64,000 nt of DNA from Trifolium pratense (lineage: Eukaryota; Streptophyta; Magnoliopsida; Fabales; Fabaceae). Both the position numbers and the translations under genes were made by a program. Location: assembly GCF_020283565.1 (NCBI RefSeq), contig NC_060059.1:37440338-37504337 (forward strand), given 5' to 3'. Of this stretch, positions 19,277 to 30,400 are shown piece by piece (the stretch's first letter is position 1; each line of letters opens with the position of its first letter). The notes under the pieces were generated by a model that made no database searches, had not been told where the DNA came from, and was given only the letters and a program-made list of their open reading frames with translations.

Positions 19277-21721
19277 ATGGAGGACGTTTGGACTATGAAG
19301 AAGCAATTACCAAATTTCATGGGAACCGATCCTGTTGGCTGGATCGCTTCGGCTGAAAGGTTCTTTGAGGAGAATGAAGTCCCTTCTCGCGATAAGCTTC
19401 AGTGGGCTTTTATGAGCATGGAAGATAAACAAGCGATGATGTGGTTTTATTATTGGTGTGAAGAGAACCCAGATGCAGAATGGGAATCATTTTCCAAGGC
19501 TATGATCGTAAGATTTGGAACACAGAGTGAGCCATCACAGAAGTCGTTGCCAGAAAATCAAGAAATACAACTAGAATTGGGGAAAGCGAGTGAAGCAACA
19601 GAAGACGTTGTGTTACTGGCGTTTTCTGACGATGGAAGAGAAGTGTATGTAACAAAAGCAGGAGAAATGTTCAACGAAGCTTTGAGTGAGACGCAAAGAA
19701 GTGAGAATGAGCGAGTGATAGTTTTTGATTCACTACCGAAACCACCACCGAAGCCGCCGGAACTGCAGAATATCGGTTCTCTTGTTGTGATACCAGATCG
19801 GGAATCATACATGGAAGCAACGGGGACCAACATCAGCGGATTTTCACCCACACTAGCGTCCTTTACGGAGCCGCCGGACGAAGCAACGCCGTGCACGTCA
19901 TTTCCTCCACCAGAGCCACCAGATCTTTCGTCTCCCTATCCACCTCTACCAGAGTTGACGAACTCCGGCCAATCTGCGATGGCCTTCTATCGGATAGCTC
20001 TGCTACCAACGCCATCAAAACCACCGGGACCACCAGACGCAGGTTCACGAGATTTTTCTCGTGCACAGAAACCGACATTACCGGCCAACCTCAACGCGGT
20101 GGGGAACATCAGAATTTCAACGGAGTTATGGGAGGCTGATCAGGTATGTTCCGTTGTTGTTGAGAAGATTCTAGAGAAAATAGGGGTAGAATGGACACTC
20201 TGTAATTTGGGTATGATTTTAGACCATACGAGTCAAGGTCAACTTAATGTTAGTCTATTGGGAGAGACATTGGAAAGTTGGACTGAATTTAATGATATGG
20301 GCTTGTTTTTAATGTTTGACGTAATGGGCCAAGCCTACATCTGTTTGTTGAATTGTCTCTTATCTTCGGTGGCCAAGCTATTTCAGAATCAGGTTCAGGG
20401 ACTTATTAATATTATTATTAAGTTAGAAGCATGTGATCATGTTCTGGTTGTCTCTACAGTGGACGCATATTCCAAACTAGGTGACTATGTTGGGAGGGTC
20501 TCTACACTAATGGACACGTATTCCAAATTGGTTTATGTGGATTTTGCTTTGGGGGTCTTCAAAAAGTGGGAATTCATTGGAGAATTCAAGGTTGTGAATG
20601 CACACTATAAGTTTAGTGGGAATATTACTAGAATTCCTTCATACATACACAAAGAGGGTACAAATGGCACAACCTTATTGTGTGTTCTATGCTCTTTCGT
20701 TGTATTCTTTTCCTCCAAGACTTTTGGTGGAATATCAAGGTGTGTCCTATATAGAGAGGTGGCTAATCATATGGACAAATGTAATAAGTTTAGGCCTTGT
20801 ACTAATTTACAGCAAGTGATGGTATGGGGGCCATTTATGAAACTAGTTGAAGTGATTATCGGTAGTAACCTTGCAAAGGAGAAGGAAGAGAGTTGTAGTT
20901 ATTCTCCACTTTGTATTGAAGTTCTGACTACTAAAGGTTCTGTGGTGGGTGGAGGATTGTTACCAAGGTCAACCTTTATTAGTGGGTTTGCACAACAAGA
21001 GAGGAGGATTTGTGTTGTTGGAGATGGAACTACCATCATAACTGTTGGGGGTGCTCTCATGAATTTGAAGCTGAGAGAAGCATTTTCTGGGCGTGTTTTT
21101 GCGTTTATGATGCTTTCTCAGTCCCTGATCGGATGTGGGAATGTCTTTAGAGTTCTGGAACAAATCTCAGCTCGAGCTTATGCTTCATTCCCTAATCTGG
21201 GGATTGATTTGGAGGCTTCTTCTTACTCAGGTGATTTTACAAATGTAGTGATGATCAATTCCATTAAGAAAATTATCATACTAACGAGCTGTGACTGGAA
21301 AAAGGAAGTCACTTCATTGTTGTTGGCTTTTTACATAGAAATCTTTGCTATAGATGATTCAACAAAGGGGGCTGCTGTGTTACTGGAAATTGCAGAAAAT
21401 GCAGCAATGAATAAGTATATCGTGAGATCTTTGTTTGATACAAATGATTGGCTGGTAATGACTTTTGATGAGATACTTGCACAATTTTGGAACACGTTGA
21501 TGGGGAGTATAGAAGAAATGAAGACCGGGTTTCCTTTTGGCATGGCGTCATTGCGTGCATTCCGACAATGGGACCCAGGAGAACTAAATCTTCCTATGGC
21601 AACTGGAACTTGTGACTGCTGCTGGAATTTGATTATCTTTTATGGATGTTTCAACTTTGTATTTGATAGAGGCAAGTTGGATAGATGCAAATTTTCAACC
21701 TTGAGGACAAGGTTGATTTGA
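19277..21721 (+). CDS. Long Gag-domain protein of the TR-GAG element
   Basis: Starting at the first ATG (19277, after the primer site) the frame is 814 residues. Residues about 5-100 form a Retrotrans_gag-like capsid domain: LPNFMGTDPVGWIASAERFF, then LQWAFMSMEDKQAMMWFYYW and MIVRFGTQ. Residues about 140-260 are Pro-rich (KPPPKPPEL, SFPPPEPPDLSSPYPPLPEL). The remaining ~550 residues match nothing I know. They are hydrophobic and Cys-containing, lack zinc-knuckle, DTG, YVDD or DDE motifs, and carry a short internal repeat (VDAYSKL / MDTYSKL near 20465-20535). The frame stays open to 12 bp before the 3' LTR. That means either selection on a real protein or chance openness in captured sequence; I cannot tell which. 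Confidence 0.65.
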   Translation: MEDVWTMKKQLPNFMGTDPVGWIASAERFFEENEVPSRDKLQWAFMSMEDKQAMMWFYYWCEENPDAEWESFSKAMIVRFGTQSEPSQKSLPENQEIQLELGKASEATEDVVLLAFSDDGREVYVTKAGEMFNEALSETQRSENERVIVFDSLPKPPPKPPELQNIGSLVVIPDRESYMEATGTNISGFSPTLASFTEPPDEATPCTSFPPPEPPDLSSPYPPLPELTNSGQSAMAFYRIALLPTPSKPPGPPDAGSRDFSRAQKPTLPANLNAVGNIRISTELWEADQVCSVVVEKILEKIGVEWTLCNLGMILDHTSQGQLNVSLLGETLESWTEFNDMGLFLMFDVMGQAYICLLNCLLSSVAKLFQNQVQGLINIIIKLEACDHVLVVSTVDAYSKLGDYVGRVSTLMDTYSKLVYVDFALGVFKKWEFIGEFKVVNAHYKFSGNITRIPSYIHKEGTNGTTLLCVLCSFVVFFSSKTFGGISRCVLYREVANHMDKCNKFRPCTNLQQVMVWGPFMKLVEVIIGSNLAKEKEESCSYSPLCIEVLTTKGSVVGGGLLPRSTFISGFAQQERRICVVGDGTTIITVGGALMNLKLREAFSGRVFAFMMLSQSLIGCGNVFRVLEQISARAYASFPNLGIDLEASSYSGDFTNVVMINSIKKIIILTSCDWKKEVTSLLLAFYIEIFAIDDSTKGAAVLLEIAENAAMNKYIVRSLFDTNDWLVMTFDEILAQFWNTLMGSIEEMKTGFPFGMASLRAFRQWDPGELNLPMATGTCDCCWNLIIFYGCFNFVFDRGKLDRCKFSTLRTRLI

Positions 21722-21733
21722 AGGGGTCGGTAT
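21720..21733 (+). other. Polypurine tract of the TR-GAG element
   Basis: GAAGGGGTCGGTAT immediately before the 3' LTR, the expected place for second-strand priming. It is only partly pure purine. Confidence 0.55.
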
Positions 21734-22083
21734 TGATAGAGACTTGAATTGTGTAGTGGGCCTTGATTATGATCCTAAGCCCAACGTAAGTGTGAGAAAG
21801 GAAAGAATGATGAGGTGGCAAGTAATAGTAACTATATAAAGAGTAGCAAGAGAAAAGAATAACTTAGCCTAGTTTTTTAGTTAGAATTATGGGATCACCA
21901 TCTTGGTGATTTGGAAAGCTTTTTAGCTTTTGGGGCTGATAGCTACTGCTATCAGTTTGTTACCCTCTTATTTTCTTATTTCACCATTGCTACACATTGT
22001 AATTGTTTCCTTGTTTCATTAATACAATTGCTATTTCCCTTTTCATAACCATTTTCTCTACTTTTGTGATCTGAATCCTATCA
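21734..22083 (+). repeat. 3' LTR (350 bp)
   Basis: Same length as the 5' LTR. The five differences seen are in AATAGTAAC/AATAGTCAC, TTTTTTAG/TTTTTCAG, TTTCACC/TTTCGCC, ATAACC/ATAAAC and CTTTTG/CTTTGG. Confidence 0.93.
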
Positions 22084-22242
22084 AGTTGTGTCACTATGTT
22101 ATAATCATTAATCATCCACTGATCATGATTATCCACGTTTGAACTACGTTAACCATCCAAATTGATGTCAATTTTATGTGTCAAAATATTGTTTCTCTTT
22201 ATACCATAACAAAATAGCAATTATTAGGCAGTCAACACGTAC

Positions 22243-23469
22243 CTACATATCATGAAAGCGGGAATGATGTCTCCGTGATCTGTGAATAAAATCATCAAAA
22301 TAATAAATCAATCATATCAAACATATCATCTCAAAATCACTCATCCTCCGTCTAAACATATCATCTAGCTCCAGAAAAACATTCAGCTTTATTAGTTCTA
22401 AAACTTTTCTATCATCGTATCAATAGAAACAATGAAAATGTTCTGCATAAAAATTCTTAAGCTTATAAATTGTCAGACCTTACCAACTCAAAGTAAAGAC
22501 ATGCGATGTAAAAAAAACGTAATATTAATATATTACTACAATACAGAAAAAGTGAATAAAGAAGAAAATGTCTATGCACCTGCGATAATTACTGTTACTC
22601 CTTGAGGATCTACTTGTGTTAACAACCTCGAACGGAATATCGTCTACGAAAACATCACCATAATCCCCAGATGCTATAGAACCTTCATCAGAATTTGAAG
22701 TGTCATAACTTAAACGGTGATTAGCCCTTTGTGCATCATTGTTTCTTCTCCTTCTTCTATTTCTAGAACTTCTGAAGTTGTCGAAGACCTGATACAAAAT
22801 ACAAGAGGTCCACCAGTTTCCGTCGTCTCCAGGGAAGTCATCGTACTCATCCCGACCATCATCATCTCCATATTCAATAACATAATCTCCCAAAACCATC
22901 CCCCGCGGGATTTCCGAATGGATAGTGCTCAAAACATCGATAATCTCAGAGGATTGCTGAAAGTTCTCCCAATCAAGCAATCGAGCGGGATCAATTTTCG
23001 ATGGACACGCATGAGGGTGTTCAAGTTGAGCATGATTTTGTAGCTCCAAGTAACTTCCCATGAATTTACATTTCACCTCATCACAACAACGCTTCTTCTC
23101 ATCAAGGTGCGTCCTAGCTTTCTCGACCACAATCCACCCAGATACCTGACCTCTACACAAAGGACAAGTTAGATTGCATTGACCATCTTCTGGTGCCACA
23201 GGCTCTCTATTTTCAACCGAAGTTGCATCAGACACCGGAGAGGATGGCGCACCGCAGGCAGTTTTAAAACGATCCAAACAATTTGAATGCAGTTGATTTG
23301 TGTCACAGACTAAAGCACGGCACCCTTTATCATAAGATGAACACTGAAGAAGCACACTATTATGAGGAATATCCAAGCATATTGGACAAACAATATCGTC
23401 CCAGTCGATATTCAATTGAACATCCTCCATGTTGTTTACGCTAGTTCGACTATTACTATCAAGAGACAT
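22243..23469 (-). CDS. DUF1644 zinc-binding protein
   Basis: Two coding exons on the minus strand: 23469-22580 (890 nt) and 22279-22243 (37 nt), giving 308 residues. The donor (CGCAG/GTGCAT) and acceptor (TTCACAG/ATCACG) restore the frame, ending RRSRRHHSRFHDM and TAG. Family features are IDWDDIVCPICLDIPHN and SSYDKGCRALVCDT at residues about 21-57, NLTCPLCRGQVSGWIVVEKA at about 99-120, and a further Cys/His cluster (RCCDEVKCKFMGSYLELQNH) at about 127-150. Then come an acidic Asp/Gly stretch and a basic RSSRNRRRRR segment. DUF1644 proteins are plant-specific and RING/zinc-finger-like; some are linked to stress responses, but the biochemical role is unknown. A 5' UTR intron is likely (acceptor at 23611; first exon around 24789-24900). 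The young LTR element lies immediately 3'. Confidence 0.88.
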
Positions 23470-23610
23470 GGAACCGTTAAGAGGCCCCGTACAGCAAACT
23501 GGTATTTGTGCTAAGTCAATGGCATGGTCCTTTATTATTCAATTATTAGAATGTCAACGAAAACTTGGAAATGTATAAATCAAACTTTGTACTGAGTTTT
23601 AGCAACAAAC

Positions 23611-24788
23611 CTGAAAGAATAAGAAATAAAAAGAAAAATTAGTACTTCAGAATTCAAATAACTTGGAACATTTAAGTGTAACTACAAACAACACATAAAA
23701 ACCATTTGGATTTTGAAATGTTACTTCCAAACATCATAAATATTTTCAGAAAATTGTCCCTGTGAGCATAATTCAGTTGATAGGACATTGTAATATGCAG
23801 GGTTGGAGTTCGATTCTAGGATTCTCCACTTATTCATCTAAGGGGTGAAACTCTAGCCACTAGGCTACTTGACCCAACAAAAAAAACTATATTTTGAGAA
23901 AATCATTCTACTCACTTTAAGTACTAATGAATACAAATTATTGGTTTAATTCATATACACCGTTAGTGTAATGAGTTTTTAGACTGTCAATTAATCATAA
24001 CGGTCAAATCATTAGAAATTGACTTTTTTCATAACCACTTCCAAAATACACACATGATTGGTTGCGATGTGTCGCAAGTGTAATTTACACTGACGGTGGA
24101 TGAAATTAAACTCTACAGAAGATAGATTATAGATACATTTTCTTGTTCCTCAATGAGATTACTATAATATATATAAAAACTCAAAGTTAACAGAGGTCAA
24201 CAGCAGTCCAAATACCGATCAACTAACCAATAAATCGATACACAAACACAAACCAAGGGACACATAAGTTCATAATAGCATCAAAGGTATCCATCAGTTA
24301 AATTCTACAATCAAACATATCATCCAAATATGAAATTTTATAAAAATAATGACAAGAACACCTATCTACATCAGTATAGCACAAAACACATCATCAAATA
24401 AGTCTAAAAAATCACATAAATTAACCGATAACAAAATGAGTAATTCAAATTAAACAATCTATCAATAAAAAAATTAACTTACAACATAATAACAACTAAA
24501 TAAACTTCAAGAATCCTTCCTCCAACATCCAATTTTTCCCAAAAATAAAATATAAAAAAAACCCAATTTTCAGTACCGAATAAAAATGATCAAGTTGACC
24601 AATTCAAAATAAAGAGTATTCACCTAAAAAAATCAAATAAAAACACCTAGAAAACCAAAATTGAACATGACCCAGAAGAAAAAAACTAAGACCCAGTTAA
24701 GAACAAACAAAAAAAACCGAACTTGAGACAAAAAAATGAATAACTGCATTGAAAAAACATAGTACAAGTGAAAGTAAAGATCACAAAC
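23611..24788 (-). other. Probable 5' UTR intron of the DUF1644 gene
   Basis: On the minus strand a donor-like GTTTAAG/GTTTGTGATC at 24789/24788 and an acceptor ATTCTTTCAG at 23611 bracket a 1.2-kb AT-rich stretch with no coding signal. The interval holds a SINE. The transcription start would lie near 24900, next to a CT-rich minus-strand tract. This is inferred from splice-like signals only. Confidence 0.45.
23757..23887 (+). mobile_element. tRNA-derived SINE
   Basis: The text GTGAGCATAATTCAGTTGAT resembles a Pol III A box (TAGCTCAGTTGG type). It is followed about 40 bp later by GGAGTTCGATTCT, a B box close to GGTTCGANTCC. The unit ends TGACCCAACAAAAAAAAC, an A-rich tail. Possible short target duplication AGAAAAT on both sides. 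It is located in the probable 5' UTR intron of the DUF1644 gene. Confidence 0.65.
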
Positions 24789-24900
24789 CTTAAACACAAG
24801 ATTTGATAAGTGAAGAGATAAACATAAACCTCGTATCGATGGATTGATGTTAGTTAAGATTTGGGTGGAAATGGATTATGCCGGTTTGTGAGGATTAGTG

Positions 24901-26377
24901 AAAGTGGGTGGTTCTCTCTCTTTCACTTTTTCTTCTTTCCCTTTTGCTGAGTGCAATTGCTCTAATTTTTTTTAATTATTTTTTTATAAAGTTAAAATAG
25001 AGATTATTAAGAAGACATTAATACCCTTTTGTGTGACTTTCTACTATTCAATTTACATTACATTTCACAAGGATAGTTTTTTTTTTTTTTTTTTTGATAA
25101 ATTTTCACAAGGATAGTTATTATGGTCAATTCCGTGATATACACTTTATTTTCAGTTTTAAACTTTATTCATTCATTCAAAAGAATAAATTATAAACTTA
25201 TTTTTGGTAATTAGAAATTCACAAATAAATAAATTGGGAATTTTTATATTTTTGTGAGCGTTGGGATAAACATCACATTTTATATATTGGAGTTGATATT
25301 TGAACCCTTAATAGTGTAAACTAAATCGTATATTTTGCAAGATTTTTCTCAATTGTGGATCATTAGTCCATTTTCCATAAATAAAAAGCATCAAATTTGT
25401 CATAACAATGACGAGTAACTTTTTTCTCTTTTGTAACAAAAAAATGACGAGTAACAAAAAAAAAACATTTCTACGAAAAATTGAGTATTGTGATGAAATG
25501 ATAAAATATTTCACCCAGTGTATTATAGTTGACAAATTTAATTTCTTTGTAAAAAAATAATTAGTTATGCTTAGGCCCTCTTTGTATAAGAATAAAATAA
25601 GTAAGTAATAAAGTCATATATATATATAGTTTGCCCAAATACAATAAAGTCTTATATTTAACAACAAAGATGAATGTTGTAAATAAAATACTAAGAAATA
25701 GTACCATGGTCAATTTTTTTATACTTAAGTCTATTCAATTAGACACCTCTCAAAAACAAAACAAAAAAGACAAAACTGTGTTATAAATTAATTATAAAAA
25801 AAAGTTTATTTAACAATAGTTTGTCACGTGAATCAAAAGCTAATTGTGATAGAAATTAATTATAAATAAGTGTATTATAATTTGAACTCCGATTTCTACA
25901 TTTTTTGTTACTATGATATTGGTACGAAGTTTTTATCACCGTTAGCAACGGTTAATCTCCGTCGAGGAACTTGTTAATCTCCTCCCAACCGAATTTTCTC
26001 CATATGCATGAATCAAGAATCGAATTTTTGTCACATACTTAAGAAGACCAAGACCCTTACCACTCTCTCAATTTATTTCTACAAAAAAATTAGGCTCATA
26101 TCAACAAAAAAATGAAGAACTGCTTTATCCATTTTTAATTTTTTATTATTTTTTTTGTTACAAAAAGAGGTCAGAGCCCCTTTATCCATTTTTTATTATA
26201 AAAAAATAATTACACTTGTAAAAAATAATTACTCTTGCATCATTAGAATATAAAAATACAAACAAACTATAATATGTATTTATCTTTTGTCTTTTACTCT
26301 ACTTATATTACTTACCTACCGTCGTCAATATCATGTAGTATAATTAGATAGTCATATCGTTAGGGAAACTCAACCAA
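24901..26377. other. AT-rich intergenic, no gene seen
   Basis: Upstream region of the DUF1644 gene followed by AT-rich spacer with A and T runs (for example about 25076-25096) and a short (TA)n near 25617. The one 75-codon minus-strand frame has no features of a gene. Confidence 0.5.
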
Positions 26378-26578
26378 GGACTCGTTTGGCCCAGCTTTTT
26401 TTAGAGCTAGCTTATGCAATTTTTATATATTATTATAAGTTTGTTAAGGTAGTTTATGATAAAATAGCTTATAAAATTACAATTTTCACAATGTGAACTT
26501 ATAAAATAGCATAAAACCTAATTTATATTGCATAAACTATTTGCATAAACTCTAAAAAAAGCTTGGCCAAACGGATCC
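26378..26578. mobile_element. Short MITE (about 200 bp)
   Basis: The left end GGACTCGTTTGGCCCAGCTT (then TTTTTTAGAG) is inverted at the right end as CTCTAAAAAAAGCTTGGCCA then AACGGATCC. Internal symmetry continues with GCTTATGCA / TGCATAAAC and TTTATGATAAAATAGCTTAT. It has no coding capacity. The target duplication is not clear. Confidence 0.75.
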
Positions 26579-27486
26579 TAAAATTGGCATCACAATCAAT
26601 GGCTGGAAACTCATTTTGTTTTTTCACACCAAGTGCTCGTTTGGTTGTGTTCTACATCGCATTCAAATGATGTTCGACAGTAAGTTTTGTGAAGTTTCAA
26701 ATTGAAGATTCTACTCGCCTTGGGTTGTGGCCGCATACACAAATACGCACTAAATTGTCAATTTGTTTGTAAATAAGTAGGCATCAGAGTTCGAACTCCG
26801 ACTCTATATTACATGTAATGTCTATAGCAACTGTTATTCTCACGGGAATCACTAAATTGTCAATTTACATGGAAAATAACAAGTTTCACTTGTCATTTGC
26901 AACAACAACAAAGAAAAGAAAGAAAAATAAAGAGGAAAACAAGCTATAAACTGAAACCCCAGGCCACAAATCATAAATAAGTTCAAGTTCTCAGCTTGAA
27001 TAAAATTGGAAAAAACATCAACAATAACACTGTTTAATATGCAACACAAAATTGTGTCAAAAAAAAAAAAAACATGCAACAAAATTATACAGACAGTAAT
27101 AACACTAATATGATGCGTAGAATCAGCTAAAGGAAATTATTTAACATATCAATGAGCAGCAACATAAGTTTCAATAAAGAACTGAATGAGTAACAATAAC
27201 ACATATGTTGGTTGAAGGAAGCTCCAGGATCATTTATATGGACATTTTTACTTCCTCCCTTGAAATTTCAACTTGATATTTACTGACCAATATATTGTTT
27301 CCTATACAAGTGTACTAGTTATTTCCTTTACCAACAAAGTGTTGGCAGTCATTTATAACTTCATATAATAAACCTTTTACAACAGAAAAAAGAAGAAAAA
27401 AAATATAGGACATGTATGAAGTATACAGGTATACTCATCTGACTGAAACAATATTTTAATTTGCTATACACCGTCCAAAAATTCAG

Positions 27487-30400
27487 CTACCTATCAGATA
27501 AAACGGACTCGCTCCATGAAAGTAGGAGATCCCTGGCAACAGTTGGGAAGTCTACACCAAAGAGATATTTATATTTATATTCAGTTCACCATGCATAACA
27601 TTAACAATTGAACTATGATAAATACAGCGTACACAAGAACTTTACCTCGAACTACTTCTACGGCCACTGAGGGTATATCTATCTGATCTTCAACCAACCT
27701 ATACACATCGACAAGCTGTACAGAACACAAGTCAGATTCTCCATCACATGATTTGGATTCAATGCAGTCATATCGGGACACAACAACTGCAGTCATGTGA
27801 TCGGAGCCATTGGATGGCTCACATTTTGACTCTTTGAATTAAATCTGATTTACCAACATAATGTTGGGAGAGTTGGTGTTAACATGAAAACCAACTCTGA
27901 GTGGAAAACTGGTTGTCCCCCACTGCGATTTGGATATTAGTACATAGTGGATCCAAATGACCTAAGCTTGCAGGGATACCCTGAGGCACCCACTAGGGCA
28001 TCAAAGGCCCTAGGCTAATAATTTTTTTTCTGATATTGAATATGAGTTGTTAGATCTTTCATTCAGTGACTCTAATTGCATTGATTGCAGTGAACCCGAG
28101 ATTTTAAGAGATGAAAATGTCAGATATTATTGGGACGAACCTCTTCTATATGAAGCTTTGAGTCCTCGGTTAAAGCAAGAAGAAGCTGTCGGCGGATTCC
28201 TTCGTCGACAAGGAAAAGGCGAGCTCCGTCTTTGATTGTGTCTGTAAGGTCCAGTTTTTTTTCAACTTTCCAGTTTCTCTGGGTTTGCCTGTATAGATAT
28301 GGTCTAGTGAGTAACATTGGATATGCAAGGAAGTAACTAAACATGAAATGCTGGTTTTGTTTCTGCAATAATGTTATAGTAAAATACAGACTTGTTTTTC
28401 ACTGCCAATGCTGGATTGCTGCTCATCTTGGCCACGTTTTCCTTTGCAAGAACAATAAGGTTTTCAAGCCGTTTCCACTGGAAAAGACCATCTTTGAATA
28501 GAACCTAAAACATGAAGTAAGGTATATTAAACAGCGAGCAATATATATTCGTATAGAAAGTGTGACTAAGTTAGGATTCCAATTCTTAAAGGAAAAAACA
28601 GTAACCGGTATTGATTATTAAGATATCTCACAGGAAGTGTACTGAAAATTTCATATAGGTAAAGGACTGTTTAGATTTAGTGCTTTGATAGGTGGCAAGA
28701 AAGAGAGAAAATGGATGTACTAGTAAATCAAGTTTCTAGCCGATCCGTCTGAATTGTGAGCCCGCATATTTTACATGTTTAAGAAAGGGATTTGAAAAGA
28801 GAACTAGTATTGCTTCCATATCCCAGTATAATATCTTCCATTACTACAAGTGAAGCAAGATACCAAGTAGGTTTACCCACACCAAAAGCCATACATGGCG
28901 TGATAGTGTACATGCCTCAAAATTAAACCCATCACTTCTAACAAACTTTATCTAGAATGGCCGTGACAAAAAAATACTTGCCACATGAATTTGAATATAA
29001 TGAGGAAAATGGCATCAATCCATGGCAATATGAAACTGTGGGGTCAAACATTTTTCACACACCCCTCCAAACAAAACCCATGATAGTTGATATACATTCA
29101 AAAGTTTAAATATAGATTAGAATGAGTTTTTCTTTTCCTAGTTGATGATTGCAGATTAAACAGAATAGTTGTTATATACTATATGCATAAAAGCAAGTGT
29201 ATGCACTTGAACAGCATTACTGACCTGTATGAGTCGTTCACGTAGAGCTGGATTTGGATCTGTTAGTAGTCGCTTAGCCACATATGGATAGGCAACCTAT
29301 TTGACATACTGATGTTATTGTTATGGTTATTGTTACGGTGACAAATAAGGTATGATAGAAAAGGATCTGTTATAACAGTCGTCACACCATTTTTTATTTA
29401 CAATATTATAGTTATATAGTAAAATATTTGTAATTATTTTGCTTCAAATACATATTATGAAATCGATTTCATTCTTGAAATGCAACGTTATTTATAAAAG
29501 GAAGAAAAAAAAAAAACTCAATTCTCAAAATAAACTGCATGCAGCCTTTACATCAACTTGAAATCTGGACAAACAAGTCAGAAATGGGAACATTTACCTC
29601 GAGAAATTTGAAGTCAGGCTTCAAAGTAAAACAGATGCCTTCTTGAGTCAATAAAGAACGGATTACAAGTGAAAACCTTTCTGGGATTCGAATGGGATAA
29701 TTGTAAACCAACTGGTTAAACTTTCCTGCAGTATATTCAATAAAATATCAGTCAAGAATTTATGAAATTGTTAAAAAGCTTCTCCCCTTCCCCTATACCC
29801 TCTAAAATGCCAAAAAAAGACATTGCATCATTAGATGGAGATAGTTTGAAAAACCGTGATTCCATGAACGATGCTTCATTGACACATTGGTTAGGACACA
29901 AAAACAAAATCTAATTACAATTAACAGATCACTACAGAATCCTAGATTACAATGATTTCATGACACCAAACTAAACTGAACCGTTGTAGATATATATTAT
30001 CTTCACAAACATAGATAAGGTAAATTACTTCAATACTTCTTTATCCTTGTATAAACCAACAGATTTGTCCTTTTCTTACAATATCATGACAACCCTCTGC
30101 ATGTTATCACCGAAGAAAGCTATGAGGTAAGATGTAACCAGAGTCACATAAATTGTAATGTAACCAGGGTCCTTAACTTGATTGAATTTCTTCCTTACAG
30201 AATCAGACAGTACACATAGTTTGTACTCCTTGTATTCATTGACTCATTATTATTCTAATATAATTATTCGCCATTCAAAAAAAAAAAAAGTTTCTTAATT
30301 ATTTTAAATTCCCCAATTGACAATATACAAATAATTCAACCCAGATTGAGAGTTCGTGTTTAGTCTTCTGTATCAAATAATAATCAATTGTATCAAACCA

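Larger units (their letters stand above)
18890..22083 (+). mobile_element. Non-autonomous LTR retrotransposon with Gag domain (TR-GAG type)
   Basis: Two 350-bp direct LTRs (18890-19239 and 21734-22083), each TGATAGAGAC...CCTATCA, are flanked by the 5-bp duplication AGTTG (18885-18889 and 22084-22088). The LTRs differ at five positions by eye (about 98.6% identity), so the insertion is young. A primer binding site follows the 5' LTR and a purine-rich tract precedes the 3' LTR. The 2.5-kb interior has one long frame starting with a Ty3/Gypsy-type Gag domain and no protease, reverse transcriptase, RNase H or integrase. Mobility must have depended on enzymes from another element. It sits about 155 bp beyond the stop codon of the DUF1644 gene and inside a short inverted repeat. 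Confidence 0.93.

Noticed and set aside
26780..26800. GAGTTCGAACTCC as a Pol III B box of another SINE
   Set aside because: No A box at the right distance and no A tail; insufficient.
27716..27840. Open extension upstream of ABC1K1 exon 13 reading NGSDHMTAVVVSRYD, faintly like a PP2C end
   Set aside because: The exon joins found by phase exclude it, and the resemblance is too short to support a gene fragment.
28047..28235. 62-codon plus-strand frame
   Set aside because: Antisense to ABC1K1 exon 12, which has strong protein support on the other strand.
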